64,000 bases of DNA. Origin: Glaciimonas sp. (GTDB taxonomy: Bacteria > Pseudomonadota > Gammaproteobacteria > Burkholderiales > Burkholderiaceae_D). Numbering within the stretch: position 1 is the first letter of the stretch; each line of letters begins with the position of its first letter. Made by a program: the position numbers and the translations under genes. The stretch spans positions 186,001 through 250,000 of the forward strand of contig JABBOY010000016.1 of NCBI GenBank assembly GCA_012927585.1, read 5' to 3'. The notes beneath the pieces were generated by a model that did no database searches, was not told the DNA's origin, and worked only from the letters and a program-made list of their open reading frames with translations. Positions 34,288 to 44,328 of this stretch are shown here, in pieces.

Positions 34288-35657
34288 TGCGCGCTTTCGG
34301 TGCCGCCGCCAATTTTCTTGCGGCCGCGTCCGCCGCGTGATGCGCCGCGTTTTGCTGCACCGGCGGGCGTGGCCGCACTGCGCGGCTTCGGGGTTAGCAA
34401 TACTTCGCGCTCGTTGCCGTCAGCGGCCATGAAGCTGGTCCACCATGCGCCGATTTCGGCATCGATCTCGCCGGAAGCGCAGCGCAGCAGCAAGAAGTCG
34501 TATGAGGCGCGCAGGCGCGGATGTTCCAGTAATTTGTAGGGCGATTTGCCGATGCGGCGCTCGAAACGCGGCTGCATGGCCCAAATGTCGCGCATGTCGG
34601 AGCCGATTTTGCGCTGAATTGCCAGCTTGTCGGACTGTGTGTCGAGCACGTCATCGGCTGCCAGATGCAGAGCGGGAATCGGATTTTCGCCAGCGGCCTG
34701 GTAGGCCGTCCACTTCTCCAGCACCTGATGCCACAATAGCGATGCAAACAGGAATCCGGGCGAAACCGGCTTGCCCAGCTTGACCCGTTCATCGGTGGCG
34801 GCCAGCGCCAGCGTGATGAATTTCTCGCCCATCGGCTGTTCCAGCACCACGTCCAGCAACGGCAGCAGGCCGTGATGCAAGCCTTCCGAGCGCAAGCGTT
34901 TCAGGCAGGCCAGCGCCTGGCCGCTTAACAGCAGCTTGAGCATTTCGTCGAACACACGGGCCGAAGGTACGTTGTTGATCAGCGGCGCCATCACCGCAAT
35001 CGGCGCAGCGGTTGCGGGATCAATCGTAAATTGCAGCCGGGCAGCGAAGCGCACCGCCCGCAGCATGCGCACCGGATCTTCGCGGAAACGCGCTTCCGGG
35101 ATGCCGATGATGCGCAGTATTTTCTTGCGGATGTCGGCCATGCCGCCGTGGAAATCGAGCACGGTCTGGGTCGCCGGATCGTAGTACATCGCATTGATGG
35201 TGAAGTCGCGCCGCACCGCATCTTCGTGGTGCTGACCGAAGGTGTTGTCGCGCAGCACGCGGCCGTGTTCATCCTTGGGCGATTCGCCCGAGGCAGGCCC
35301 GCGGAAAGTGGTCACCTCCAGCAAATCCTGGCCGAACATCACATGCACGATCTGGAACCGCTTGCCGATAATGAACGCGCGTCTGAATAAACGTTTCACC
35401 TGTTCCGGGGTGGCGTTGGTGGCGATGTCGAAATCTTTCGGCTTCACGCCCAGCAGCAGGTCGCGCACCGCGCCGCCTACCACATACGCCTTGAAGCCGG
35501 CGTCTTGCAGGGTTTTCGTGACGCGAATCGCGTTGTTCGATAAAAGCGCCGGGTCGATGCCGTGCTGTTTCGGACCGAGCGTGTCCGGCTCCATGTTGTT
35601 GCCGGCGGCGTCGGTCTTGTTGATGCCCAATATTTTGCGGATATATTTTTTAATCAT
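34284..35657 (-). CDS. pcnB: Poly(A) polymerase I
   Basis: 457 residues. The nucleotidyltransferase domain has AYVVGGAVRDLLLGVKPKDFDIATNATPEQ with the catalytic Asp pair, RRDFTINAMYYD, and the RNA-binding and protection modules follow (EDPVRMLRAVRFAARL). The Lys/Arg-rich C-terminal tail and length distinguish PcnB from CCA-adding enzymes. It adds poly(A) tails to RNAs, promoting decay. It overlaps the HAD gene by 8 nt and folK by 4. Confidence 0.94.
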   Translation of the reverse strand: MIKKYIRKILGINKTDAAGNNMEPDTLGPKQHGIDPALLSNNAIRVTKTLQDAGFKAYVVGGAVRDLLLGVKPKDFDIATNATPEQVKRLFRRAFIIGKRFQIVHVMFGQDLLEVTTFRGPASGESPKDEHGRVLRDNTFGQHHEDAVRRDFTINAMYYDPATQTVLDFHGGMADIRKKILRIIGIPEARFREDPVRMLRAVRFAARLQFTIDPATAAPIAVMAPLINNVPSARVFDEMLKLLLSGQALACLKRLRSEGLHHGLLPLLDVVLEQPMGEKFITLALAATDERVKLGKPVSPGFLFASLLWHQVLEKWTAYQAAGENPIPALHLAADDVLDTQSDKLAIQRKIGSDMRDIWAMQPRFERRIGKSPYKLLEHPRLRASYDFLLLRCASGEIDAEIGAWWTSFMAADGNEREVLLTPKPRSAATPAGAAKRGASRGGRGRKKIGGGTESAQ

Positions 35658-36321
35658 GGAATAACTTCAGAATGGGCCAGCCGAGCGCTCTGGCGTGCGC
35701 TTCCAGTATGGCGTTGGGATTGGTTGCAACCGGATGGGTGACGGCTGATAGCAGTGGAATATCGTTTTGCGAGTCGCTGTAAAAATGGCTTTGATCGAAG
35801 CTGTCGAAGGATTTCCCCATACCGGCCAGCCAGTCGTGAGTATGGCGTATCTTGCCGGCGCCGGAGGTCGGAATCCCGATCAGTTTGCCGGTAAGGGTGC
35901 CGTCGGGCAGAGTTTCCGGTTCGGCGGCGATCAAATGCCGCACCCCCAGCGCTCTAGCAATCGGCGCCGTAACGAAACGGTTAGTGGCGGTGATGATGGC
36001 AACTAGATCGTCGGCGTCCTGGTGGCGTTTCAGCAGGTCGCGCGCTGCCGGCGTGATGACCGGAAGGATCACTTCGGCCATGAATTGCGCATGCCAGTCG
36101 TCCAGTTGGCGGCGCGGAAATTGCGCCAGTGTGCCGAGCGCGAATTCAAGGTATTCGACCGGGTCCAGCGTACCGGCCTGGTATTGGGCAAAGAAGGCGG
36201 CATTGCGCAGTTTGAATGCGACAGGGTCCACCGCGCCGATGCGCGCCAGAAATTGCCCCCATTCGTAATCGGAATCGATCGGGATCAGGGTGTGATCGAG
36301 GTCAAACAGGGCTAAATTCAT
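35650..36321 (-). CDS. HAD-IB family phosphatase (SerB-like)
   Basis: 223 residues with the HAD nucleophile motif ALFDLDHTLIP (Asp8/Asp10), IITATNRFVTAPIA (motif II) and SDSQNDIPLLSAV (motif IV). The group TIGR01490-type phosphatases sits conserved between hda and pcnB in Burkholderiales. The substrate is unknown, possibly histidinol phosphate or a phospholipid phosphate. It overlaps both neighbours. Confidence 0.9.
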   Translation of the reverse strand: MNLALFDLDHTLIPIDSDYEWGQFLARIGAVDPVAFKLRNAAFFAQYQAGTLDPVEYLEFALGTLAQFPRRQLDDWHAQFMAEVILPVITPAARDLLKRHQDADDLVAIITATNRFVTAPIARALGVRHLIAAEPETLPDGTLTGKLIGIPTSGAGKIRHTHDWLAGMGKSFDSFDQSHFYSDSQNDIPLLSAVTHPVATNPNAILEAHARALGWPILKLFHD

Positions 36322-37013
36322 GGTGTTTTCGGTTTGCCTTTCAATTGTTCCATTTGCAGCAGGCTGCGCAATAGCGACAACGTGATCGGGCGTTGGGTTT
36401 CCAGGGAATATTTATCCAGACCGTCCAGGATGGTCGATAGCGAGCGCATGTCGCGTTGAGTGTGTGTCAGCAAATACGGCAGCACACCGGGCGATAAGCT
36501 CAAGCCGCGCATCTGGGCGGAATGGTTCAGAGCGGCAATCTTATCTTCATCGGTCAATTCATGCAGGCGGTAAATCAAGCCCCAGCCCAGCCGTGTACGC
36601 AAGTCTTCCCGCACCGCCAGGTTGGCTGGCGGCAAGTTGCCGCTGACCACCAGGGCCGTGCCGTGCTCGCGCACCTGGTTGAACAGATTAAAGGCTTCGA
36701 TTTGCAGCGTGGGAGACAGCTGGGCGCAGTCGTCGATCAAATATAGCGTCACGCCAGGGTCGAACTGGAAAGCTGCCGCATCGGCTTCGGATGCGATGAA
36801 ACGTGCAGCAGGCGCGGCGGCCTGCGCCATCGCACGCAGTAGGTGAGTTTTGCCGGCGCCGGGCTGGCCCCATACATACACGAAGCGCTCGCTGGAAACG
36901 CGCGCCACGATTTGCTGCAGGCGTTCGGCTAGTTCAGGATTCTGTCCGACGAAGAAGTTATCGAAGGTTTGTGGTTTTTCCGCCCCTAAATCGAGTAATA
37001 GTTGCCGCATCAT
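36318..37013 (-). CDS. hda: DnaA-related regulatory inactivator Hda
   Basis: 231 residues: an AAA+ domain without the DNA-binding domain of DnaA. N-terminal MMRQLLLDLG is the clamp-binding peptide (QLLLDLG matches QL-x-L-x-L), then FVGQNPEL, Walker A WGQPGAGKTHLL and YLIDDCAQL as Walker B. Hda bound to the sliding clamp stimulates ATP hydrolysis by DnaA after initiation. It overlaps the perM-type gene by ATGA. Confidence 0.92.
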   Translation of the reverse strand: MMRQLLLDLGAEKPQTFDNFFVGQNPELAERLQQIVARVSSERFVYVWGQPGAGKTHLLRAMAQAAAPAARFIASEADAAAFQFDPGVTLYLIDDCAQLSPTLQIEAFNLFNQVREHGTALVVSGNLPPANLAVREDLRTRLGWGLIYRLHELTDEDKIAALNHSAQMRGLSLSPGVLPYLLTHTQRDMRSLSTILDGLDKYSLETQRPITLSLLRSLLQMEQLKGKPKTP

Positions 37014-38116
37014 TGGTTGTAAAAACTACTCTCGAAATAATGTGCGCGTACATGCTTGATCGCCACCGAAATGATGGCCGCCATCGGTAGCGCCAGCAGG
37101 ATGCCGACAAAACCGAACAGCTGACCGAACGCCAGCAGTGCGAAAATCACCGCCAGCGGATGCAGGCCGATGCGCTCGCCGATTAAGCGCGGCGTCAGGA
37201 AATAGCTTTCGATAACTTGGCCCATTCCGTAAATCAAGGCCACCAGGAGCAAGCCCTGCAAGCCGTCGAACTGCAGCACCGCAGCAATCAGCGCCAGTAT
37301 CAGGCCCAGCCCGAAGCCCAGATAGGGAATAAAAGCCAGCAAACCGGTGATGATGCCGACCGGCAGCCCAACGTCAAAGCCCGCCAGCATCAGAGTCACC
37401 GAGTAATACACTGCCAAAATCAACATCACCAGCAATTGTCCGCGCAGATATTGCGCCAGCAAGCCATCGACATCGTTCGAGATCGTGCGGGTTGTGTCGC
37501 CCCACTGGCGCGGTATCAGCTTGAAGGTGGATGACAAAATCCGATGCCAGTCCAGCAACAGGTAAAACAGGATGAATGGAATCAGCAGCAACATTGCGGT
37601 CCATCCCAGTACCGCCGAACTACCCTGTTTGGCCGAAGTGAGCAAAGTGCCCCAGATCTGGTCGCCGCTGGAGGCCATCCGCGACGATACCAGTTCTTTC
37701 AGGCCGTCGATATTCAGATTGACCTGAATTCCCAGTGCCGTTAAACGTGGACTCACGAACGCATTTGCCTGCGCCAGAAAAGCCGGAATTTTTTCACGCA
37801 ATAGCGGTATCTGGCTCTGCAACACCGGCACCACGATCAGGATGAGTGCGAGCAAAGTAGCAAACAGTAGCGCAATTACCAGCAACGCCGCCACCGAACG
37901 CGGTAGGTTGAAACGGCCGATGCGCCTGCGGTCGAGCCAGTCGACGCCAGGATTGAGCGCATAGGCCAGAATCGCCGCCGCGATGAATGGGGTTAAAACC
38001 GGCCCCAGCAAGATCAGCAGGACGATGAGTAATATCCCCAGCGCCAGCCAGGTTGCAGATTGTTTCTGCTCGGAAGTGAAGGGAAATGGCATTAAATGGG
38101 TGTCGGTTTGGGTCAA
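37010..38116 (-). CDS. AI-2E/PerM family transporter
   Basis: 368 residues, about eight membrane helices in the pattern of the AI-2 exporter/PerM family: ATWLALGILLIVLLILLGPV, ILAYALNPGVDWL, LLLIPFILFYLLLDWHRI, GLLAFIPYLGFGLGLILALI and MGQVIESYFLTPRLIGERIG. The role could be export or ion antiport; the substrate is not known. First gene of the perM-hda-HAD-pcnB-folK operon; divergent from purM, separated by 79 bp. Confidence 0.88.
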   Translation of the reverse strand: MTQTDTHLMPFPFTSEQKQSATWLALGILLIVLLILLGPVLTPFIAAAILAYALNPGVDWLDRRRIGRFNLPRSVAALLVIALLFATLLALILIVVPVLQSQIPLLREKIPAFLAQANAFVSPRLTALGIQVNLNIDGLKELVSSRMASSGDQIWGTLLTSAKQGSSAVLGWTAMLLLIPFILFYLLLDWHRILSSTFKLIPRQWGDTTRTISNDVDGLLAQYLRGQLLVMLILAVYYSVTLMLAGFDVGLPVGIITGLLAFIPYLGFGLGLILALIAAVLQFDGLQGLLLVALIYGMGQVIESYFLTPRLIGERIGLHPLAVIFALLAFGQLFGFVGILLALPMAAIISVAIKHVRAHYFESSFYNQ

Positions 38117-38195
38117 TTTGATAAAATACCACTTTGCCGCGCCTGTTTGACGCGTTCATACCCTTTATTTTACCGCCTCTGCCGCCAATCACACC

Positions 38196-39239
38196 ATGAA
38201 CTCGACTCCAAACGCTCCCCTTTCCTACCGCGACGCCGGTGTTGACATCGATGCGGGGGATGCACTGATCGAAGCGATCAAGCCGTTTGCCAAACGCACC
38301 ATGCGCGAAGGCGTGATGGGCGGCATCGGCGGTTTCGGCGCACTTTTTGAAATTAGCAAAAAATATAAGGAGCCGGTGCTGGTGTCCGGCACCGATGGCG
38401 TGGGCACCAAGCTCAAGCTGGCTTTTCACCTGAATCGCCACGACACGGTCGGCATCGACCTGGTTGCGATGAGCGTCAACGACATCTTGGTGCAAGGTGC
38501 GGAACCGTTGTTTTTTCTCGACTATTTCGCCTGCGGCAAGCTCAACGTGGCGAGTGCAACCGATGTCATTAAAGGTATCGCCAAGGGTTGCGAGTTGTCC
38601 GGCTGCGCGTTGATTGGCGGCGAAACCGCTGAAATGCCGAGCATGTACCCGGACGGCGAATACGATCTGGCCGGCTTTGCAGTCGGCGTAGTGGAGAAAT
38701 CGAAAATCATCGATGGCAGCAAGATTGCACCCGGCGACGTGGTGCTGGGCTTGGCCTCGTCCGGCGCGCACTCCAACGGTTACTCGCTGGTGCGCAAAAT
38801 CATCGAAATCGCCAAGCCGGACCTCGACAGCGATTTTCACGGCCGCAAACTCGCAGATGTGCTGATGGAACCTACGCACTTGTACGTCAAGCCTTTGCTG
38901 GCGCTGATCGCTTCCATCGAAGTCAAGGGCATGGCGCACATTACCGGCGGCGGCCTGGTCGAGAACGTGCCGCGCGTGCTGCAAGCGCACCTGACGGCTG
39001 AACTCGACCGCACAAAATGGGTCATGCCGCCGCTGTTTACCTGGCTGCAACAGCATGGCAATGTGGCCGATGCCGAAATGCACCGCGTCTTCAACTGTGG
39101 CATCGGCATGGTCGTGATCGTCTCGCAACAGAACGCCGCTGCCGCTGCCGCTCAGTTGCAAGCTGCCGGCGAAACGGTCAGCCAGATCGGCGTCATTCGC
39201 GCCCGCCAAGGTGACGAGGCGCAAACCATGGTGTTGTGA
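38196..39239 (+). CDS. purM: Phosphoribosylformylglycinamidine cyclo-ligase
   Basis: 347 residues; the fifth step of purine synthesis (FGAM to AIR with ATP). Family blocks: [78 protein letters not shown] and [14 protein letters not shown]. The sequence upstream of the ATG is pyrimidine-rich without a strong ribosome-binding site. A hairpin terminator follows at 39383. Confidence 0.96.
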   Translation: MNSTPNAPLSYRDAGVDIDAGDALIEAIKPFAKRTMREGVMGGIGGFGALFEISKKYKEPVLVSGTDGVGTKLKLAFHLNRHDTVGIDLVAMSVNDILVQGAEPLFFLDYFACGKLNVASATDVIKGIAKGCELSGCALIGGETAEMPSMYPDGEYDLAGFAVGVVEKSKIIDGSKIAPGDVVLGLASSGAHSNGYSLVRKIIEIAKPDLDSDFHGRKLADVLMEPTHLYVKPLLALIASIEVKGMAHITGGGLVENVPRVLQAHLTAELDRTKWVMPPLFTWLQQHGNVADAEMHRVFNCGIGMVVIVSQQNAAAAAAQLQAAGETVSQIGVIRARQGDEAQTMVL

Positions 39240-39382
39240 TTTGGCGATGTTGCCAGAACCCGTGCGGATGACCAGTAATCCTGATTATTGCCGGAGTATA
39301 TTTAAACGTGCAATGATTAAATGCGGAAACAGGATTGTTTTTGGCTATACTATGAGCCAGTAATTGCGAGGCAATAAGCATC

Positions 39383-39422
39383 AAAAATGGTAGAGCGAAC
39401 CAGTTCGTTCTACCATTTTTTT
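39383..39422. terminator. Bidirectional terminator between purM and the symporter gene
   Basis: A stem of about 17 bp (AAAATGGTAGAGCGAAC against GTTCGTTCTACCATTTT, one G-T pair) with a two-base loop and T-runs on both strands. It serves purM from the left and the convergent symporter operon from the right. Confidence 0.85.
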
Positions 39423-39436
39423 ATGCTCGCAGTAAC

Positions 39437-41461
39437 TCAGGGCGCACGAATATGGTCGATGAAGGCCAGCGTTTCAGGTTTGGGTGACGGTGTCGCCAGA
39501 CTGACGATAATCAGCGCCAGCATGCCGGCCGGCACGCCGAACACGCCGGCCGAGATCGGTGCGATATGGAACCATTGGCCAGTGCTGGAGCCGCCCAGAG
39601 CAGGATGCGTATGCACAATGTAATACACGCATACGGCAAAGCCGGTGACCATACCGACGATAGCGCCTTGCTGATTGGCGCGCTTCCAGAATACGCCCAG
39701 CACCAGCACCGGGAACAGCGCCGAAGCCGCCAATGAAAATGCGGCGCCCACCATCGACAGGATGTCGCCCGGTTTCAACGATGCGGTATAGGCTGCCACC
39801 AGCGCCACCACCACAAGCAGCAATTTGGAAATCGTCAGCCGTTTTTGGGTCGATGCGTTCGGATCCAGTACCTTGTAATAAATATCGTGCGACAGCGCGT
39901 TCGAGATGGTCAGCAGCAAGCCGTCGGCAGTCGATAATGCCGCCGCCAGACCGCCCGCCGCGATCAGGCCGGAGACCACATATGGCAGGCCCGCGATTTC
40001 CGGCGTGGCCAGTACGATGATGTCGCCGTCGATGGCGATTTCGGCCAGTTGCACGATGCCGTCATGGTTAATGTCGACGATCGAGATGAGCGGTGCGGCC
40101 TTGTCGATGCTGGCCCAGTACGACACCCACGCCGGTAGGTCGGTGTAGGCGGTGCCCACCAGCGAAGTATAGATTTCATACTTCACCAGCACCGCCAGGG
40201 CTGGGATGGTGATGTAAATCAGCATGATGAAAAACAGCGACCAAAAGACCGAAGCCCGGGTTTCCTGTACCGATGGCGTGGTGTAGTAGCGCAGCAGGAT
40301 GTGCGGCAAGGCGGCGGTTCCCACCATCAGGCAGAACACCAGTGCCAGGAAGTTGTTGCGCTTGATGTCGGAGGCGGCCGCATCTTGGGCCGGGAAAGGC
40401 GTGCTGTGGTCCAAGATGGAGTCGGCCCGCGCCAGGTTATAGTGCTGTGCCTGACTCCACAGGCTACGGGCTTCTGTGCTGGTTTTTGGATAGCTCGACA
40501 ATGCCCGCTCGGCGATTTTGATCTCGATTAGGGTCGCGCCATTTTTCTTCAAGCGATCAACCTGGCCTTGCAATACGGCCCGGCCTTGCTGCAGCGAGCC
40601 CGGCAGCGACTGTATTTGCTGTGCATAATCGGCGGCGACGCGCTTGAAAATGGTGCGTACTTGTTGTTCTTTCGGGTCGCTCTCCAGCTTTTTTTCGGCC
40701 ACGCCTATTTTTGCTAATACCGCGCCGTAAGCGATTTGCGGCACTGGCACGCTGGTGTGCTTGGCCGACAGCCAGAACACCGGGATCATGTAGGCGGCAA
40801 TCATGATGATGTATTGCGCAATTTGGGTCCAGGTGATGGCGCGCATGCCGCCCATGAAGGAACAGACCAGAATGCTCGCCAGCCCAAGAAAAATTCCGAC
40901 CGAAAAGTCCACCCCGGTAAAGCGCGATGTGATCAAGCCAACGCCGTAAATCTGCGCCACTACATAAGTAAATGAGACCAGGATGGTGGCAATCACCGCC
41001 AACACCCGCACCGGGTTGCCGTCGTAGCGTGCCGCCAGAAAGTCGGGAATCGTGTACTGGCCGAATTTACGCAGAAAAGGCGCGATCAGCAACGCGACCA
41101 GGCAATAGCCGCCGGTCCAGCCGACGATATACGCCATGCCGTCGAAACCCTGCAGGTACAGGCCGCCGGCCAGGCTGATGAAACTGGCTGCCGAGAGCCA
41201 GTCGGCAGCGGTCGCCATACCGTTGAACAGGGCTGGCACACGCCGTCCGGCCACATAATATTCCGCCACATCGGAAGTACGGCTCATGACGCCAATGCCA
41301 GCATATAGCGCGATGGTGGCGAACAGGAATAGATAGCCGATCCAGGCCCGTGGCACACCTTCGAACTCCAGAATCGAGAGTGTGACCAGGAACAGGATCA
41401 GACCCAGGGTATACCAGGAATAATAGCGCCGGAGCTTTCGATTGAAAACCTTGTCCGCCAT
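39437..41461 (-). CDS. Sodium:solute symporter, VC_2705 subfamily, with EF-hand-like loop
   Basis: 674 residues, more than 12 helices, of the SSS family. It shows the core VAEYYVAGRRVPALFNGMATAADWLSAASFISLAG, TIPDFLAARY and GLIAAGGLAAALSTADGLLLTISNALSHD. A large soluble insertion (about residues 235-365) with heptad-like Lys/Glu content is characteristic of VC_2705 members. The loop DINHDGIVQLAE (near residue 490) looks like a calcium-binding EF-hand (D-x-N-x-D-G-x-V-x-x-x-E). The partner small subunit overlaps upstream; substrates of such pairs are short carboxylates such as acetate or lactate. Confidence 0.85.
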   Translation of the reverse strand: MADKVFNRKLRRYYSWYTLGLILFLVTLSILEFEGVPRAWIGYLFLFATIALYAGIGVMSRTSDVAEYYVAGRRVPALFNGMATAADWLSAASFISLAGGLYLQGFDGMAYIVGWTGGYCLVALLIAPFLRKFGQYTIPDFLAARYDGNPVRVLAVIATILVSFTYVVAQIYGVGLITSRFTGVDFSVGIFLGLASILVCSFMGGMRAITWTQIAQYIIMIAAYMIPVFWLSAKHTSVPVPQIAYGAVLAKIGVAEKKLESDPKEQQVRTIFKRVAADYAQQIQSLPGSLQQGRAVLQGQVDRLKKNGATLIEIKIAERALSSYPKTSTEARSLWSQAQHYNLARADSILDHSTPFPAQDAAASDIKRNNFLALVFCLMVGTAALPHILLRYYTTPSVQETRASVFWSLFFIMLIYITIPALAVLVKYEIYTSLVGTAYTDLPAWVSYWASIDKAAPLISIVDINHDGIVQLAEIAIDGDIIVLATPEIAGLPYVVSGLIAAGGLAAALSTADGLLLTISNALSHDIYYKVLDPNASTQKRLTISKLLLVVVALVAAYTASLKPGDILSMVGAAFSLAASALFPVLVLGVFWKRANQQGAIVGMVTGFAVCVYYIVHTHPALGGSSTGQWFHIAPISAGVFGVPAGMLALIIVSLATPSPKPETLAFIDHIRAP

Positions 41462-41727
41462 CAGCCTTCACTCCTGCAACGCCGGTCGAGGATGCGCATG
41501 CGCCAGGCATAGATGCCTAAAATAACCACATAGATTAAAGGTAAGCCCTGGGCAATCAGGTAAAACGAAACCGGCCAGCCGAACAGGGTTAGTTCGGACA
41601 ATTCCCTGGCGAAAAAGATACCACCGAAGGTGATGATCAGCCATGTCAGCAGCAGCACCGTCGTCAGGCGTCTGGTAGCGCGCCAGTGATTGGTGCGCGC
41701 TGCGAATTGCCGACTGGGACGTGTCAT
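41461..41727 (-). CDS. DUF4212 symporter small subunit
   Basis: 88 residues with two helices (TTVLLLTWLIITFGGIFFA and FYLIAQGLPLIYVVILGIYAW) and the NHWRATRRLT-type start of DUF4212, the small partner of VC_2705-family symporters. It shares one base with the large subunit. It is cotranscribed behind the sensor kinase gene, one base away. Confidence 0.85.
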   Translation of the reverse strand: MTRPSRQFAARTNHWRATRRLTTVLLLTWLIITFGGIFFARELSELTLFGWPVSFYLIAQGLPLIYVVILGIYAWRMRILDRRCRSEG

Positions 41728-41728
41728 A

Positions 41729-43312
41729 TCAGCCTAGATCCTCAATCATGGCCGGGTCTCTGGCTGGGCGCGGCGTCATGTGCAGTGTGACGCGAAACAG
41801 GCTGCCGGGAAACTTCGGATCGCGCTGATGCGGATTGTCGAAAATGTCGATTACTGCATCGTGTTGCAGGGCAATCTCTTTGACGATCGCCAGGCCGAGG
41901 CCGCTGCCTTCGACATTGCTGCCCAGGATGCGGTAGAAGCGCTCGAAAATATGGCTGCGGTCGATGGCCGGGATACCCGGCCCGGTGTCTTCTACTTCCA
42001 GAAACGCGTGCCCATTGTTTGCGTCGCTGCGCACGCGCACGGTGACGTAGCCTTGCGGCGGCGTGTACCGCAGCGCATTATCGATCAAATTGTTGAGCAG
42101 TTCGCGCAACATGAGCGGATTGCCGCTGATCATGACCGGGTGTCCCGGCGACTCGAAACCGAGGTCGATTCGATAGGCAAAAGATGTTTGCACCCAGTCC
42201 TGCACCGCATTGCGCGCCAGTTCGGCCAGTTCCAGCGGCGCAAAAGGCTTGGCGGCTGGGGTCTGGTTTTCGGTGCGAGCCAGCGCCAGTAACTGATTGA
42301 CCAGACGCGTGGCCGATTCCGAGCTTTTCGATAATTGCAGCAGTGAACGGTGGATTTCCTCCTGATCGGTCTGGCGCAGAGCAAGTTCGGATTGCATGCG
42401 CATTCCCGCCAGCGGCGTTTTCATCTGGTGCGCGGCATCGGCGATGAAGCGTTTTTGCATTTCGGTCGATTGCGATAGCCGCACCAGCATGTCATTAAAA
42501 GAATTTATGAGCGGCGAAATTTCTTCCGGCACCTGGCCCGAGTCGATCGGGCTCAAATCATCGAGCCGTCGGTTACGGATCCGTTGCTGCAGTTTAGCCA
42601 GTGGCAATAAGCCGCGCGACAGCGCCAGCCAGACTAGCGCCAGCGCGATTGGCAGAATGATGAACTGCGGCATGATCACGCCTTTGATGATTTCGTTGGC
42701 AAGTTGAGCCCGTTTTTCCAGGGTTTCACCGACCTGCACCAACGCTGTTGCCGCTTCTTTCGGGGTACTCGTATTTGCCGGCGACTGCGGCTGCCAGCGG
42801 TGCAGATCAACGTAGGTGTAGGCGACCCGGATTTCAGTCCCGTGCATCGTGTCGTTGCGAAATGCAATGATGCCTGGCAGGGGTTTTTCCGCATCCTGCG
42901 ATACTGGCATCGGCATGTCGCGGTCGCCTTCGATGAACTCTGCATGCGGACCTTGAATCTGGAAATACACGTAATCGATATCGTCGGCCCGCAACATATC
43001 GCGCGAAGCGGCGCTGGTTTGGGTGACGACTTTACCGTTCACCTGCTTGACTTGCTGCGCCAGCACCGCGACCCGGTCTTCCAGTGCATGATCAAACGGT
43101 TGGTTGGCGATCGATTTGGTGACGATGTAAGTGACGGCGATGCTCATCGGCCATAGCAGCAATAGAGGCACCAGCATCCAGTCCAGGATTTCTCCGAACA
43201 AGGAGCGCTGGATCGGTTCACTCGGCTGAATCGGTGGCGTACCGGGCAATAAATGTGGTGCAGCCGATGCGGCACCGGTAGTGTTGGCGTCCAATTGGCG
43301 GGCGTCGCTCAT
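41729..43312 (-). CDS. Sensor histidine kinase (QseC/TctE-like)
   Basis: 527 residues. Two membrane helices (WMLVPLLLLWPMSIAVTYIV and about GVIMPQFIILPIALALVWLAL) flank a periplasmic domain, then a HAMP-like linker, H-box DAAHQMKTPLAGMRMQ, N-box NLIDNALRYTP and G-boxes EVEDTGPGIP and GSGLGLAIV. I take the ATG at 43312 (MSDARQLDA), 19 nt after the regulator stop, rather than an upstream in-frame start inside the regulator gene. It probably controls the adjacent symporter in response to its substrate. Confidence 0.88.
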   Translation of the reverse strand: MSDARQLDANTTGAASAAPHLLPGTPPIQPSEPIQRSLFGEILDWMLVPLLLLWPMSIAVTYIVTKSIANQPFDHALEDRVAVLAQQVKQVNGKVVTQTSAASRDMLRADDIDYVYFQIQGPHAEFIEGDRDMPMPVSQDAEKPLPGIIAFRNDTMHGTEIRVAYTYVDLHRWQPQSPANTSTPKEAATALVQVGETLEKRAQLANEIIKGVIMPQFIILPIALALVWLALSRGLLPLAKLQQRIRNRRLDDLSPIDSGQVPEEISPLINSFNDMLVRLSQSTEMQKRFIADAAHQMKTPLAGMRMQSELALRQTDQEEIHRSLLQLSKSSESATRLVNQLLALARTENQTPAAKPFAPLELAELARNAVQDWVQTSFAYRIDLGFESPGHPVMISGNPLMLRELLNNLIDNALRYTPPQGYVTVRVRSDANNGHAFLEVEDTGPGIPAIDRSHIFERFYRILGSNVEGSGLGLAIVKEIALQHDAVIDIFDNPHQRDPKFPGSLFRVTLHMTPRPARDPAMIEDLG

Positions 43313-43331
43313 GACTGACTCATGACTAATT

Positions 43332-44051
43332 CTAGCGCGGCATCGGTGCAGTAGCGGGCCCAGAGGTATTGCCGGCCGGCGCATCAGGGAATTTTTCAAG
43401 GCAGTAGCCGATGCCGCGCACCGTTACGATGCGCACTCCGCCGATCTCGATTTTCTTGCGCAGGCGATGTACATAGACTTCAATCGCGTTATTGCTGACT
43501 TCCTCGCCCCATTCGCACAGATGATCCACCAACTGATCCTTGGAAACCAGGCGGCCGGTGCGCTGCAGCAGCACTTCCAGCAAACCGAGTTCACGCGCGG
43601 AAAGGTCCAGCATTTGCGTATCGATGTAGGCAGTGCGGCCAACTTGGTCATAGGTCAGCGGGCCGTGTTTGATGACAGTCGGGCCGCCGCCGGCGCCGCG
43701 TCGTGTGAGCGCGCGCACCCGGGCTTCCAGCTCGGACAGTGCGAACGGTTTGGCCATGTAATCGTCAGCTCCCAGATCAAGCCCTTTGACGCGCTGCTCA
43801 ATCGAATCGGCAGCGGTCAGGATCAATACCGGCAAATGCGAATTGCGGGCCCGCAGACGCCGCAGCACTTCCAGGCCCGGCATCTTGGGCAAGCCGAGAT
43901 CCAGAATCAGCAGATCGAAATCCTGGGTGGACAAGGCAGAATCGGCTTCTAGGCCGTTTTGCACGTAATCGGTCGCATAGCCGGCCTGACGCAAAGAACG
44001 GGTCAGACCATCGGCGAGCACACTGTCGTCTTCCGCAAGCAAGATACGCAT
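43332..44051 (-). CDS. OmpR-family response regulator
   Basis: 239 residues. Receiver with Asp7/Asp8 (LAEDDSVLA), phospho-acceptor in LLILDLGLPKMPG and Lys in YMAKPFAL; winged-helix output domain with LSARELGLLEVLLQRTGRLVSKDQL and VYVHRLRKKI. Closely resembles TctD/QseB regulators. First gene of the regulator-kinase-DUF4212-symporter operon; divergent from recA. Confidence 0.9.
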   Translation of the reverse strand: MRILLAEDDSVLADGLTRSLRQAGYATDYVQNGLEADSALSTQDFDLLILDLGLPKMPGLEVLRRLRARNSHLPVLILTAADSIEQRVKGLDLGADDYMAKPFALSELEARVRALTRRGAGGGPTVIKHGPLTYDQVGRTAYIDTQMLDLSARELGLLEVLLQRTGRLVSKDQLVDHLCEWGEEVSNNAIEVYVHRLRKKIEIGGVRIVTVRGIGYCLEKFPDAPAGNTSGPATAPMPR

Positions 44052-44228
44052 GGTTTTAATAAGTCATCAAAAAGTAACAAGGAACATGGGCGAGTCGTAG
44101 CGAAAATGAGCGCCTTGATGCTCACCGGATATGACTTATAGTTTATTGCGTTTCAAACCCGGCAGCAAGGCGCAGAGGGCTTCCGGTTTCAAGTATGATT
44201 ACCGGGATCGAAATTTACTTGCAATTTG

Positions 44229-44248
44229 TACTGTTTTTTTATACAGTA
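44229..44248. promoter_or_regulatory. LexA (SOS) box of recA
   Basis: TACTGTTTTTTTATACAGTA: CTGT and ACAG separated by eight bases with the outer TA/TA, a full match to the E. coli-type consensus. It lies about 80 bp before recA. Confidence 0.88.
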
Positions 44249-44328
44249 CTATTTGCAACGCAATTCAACTCGACTATTACCGCGAATACCGTGCGCTGCA
44301 ATCGCACTCTCACTGTTGAAAGAAACTT

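Noticed and set aside
37794-39224. 476-codon antisense frame opposite purM
   Set aside because: Mirror of purM and of the start of the PerM-type gene; no domain.
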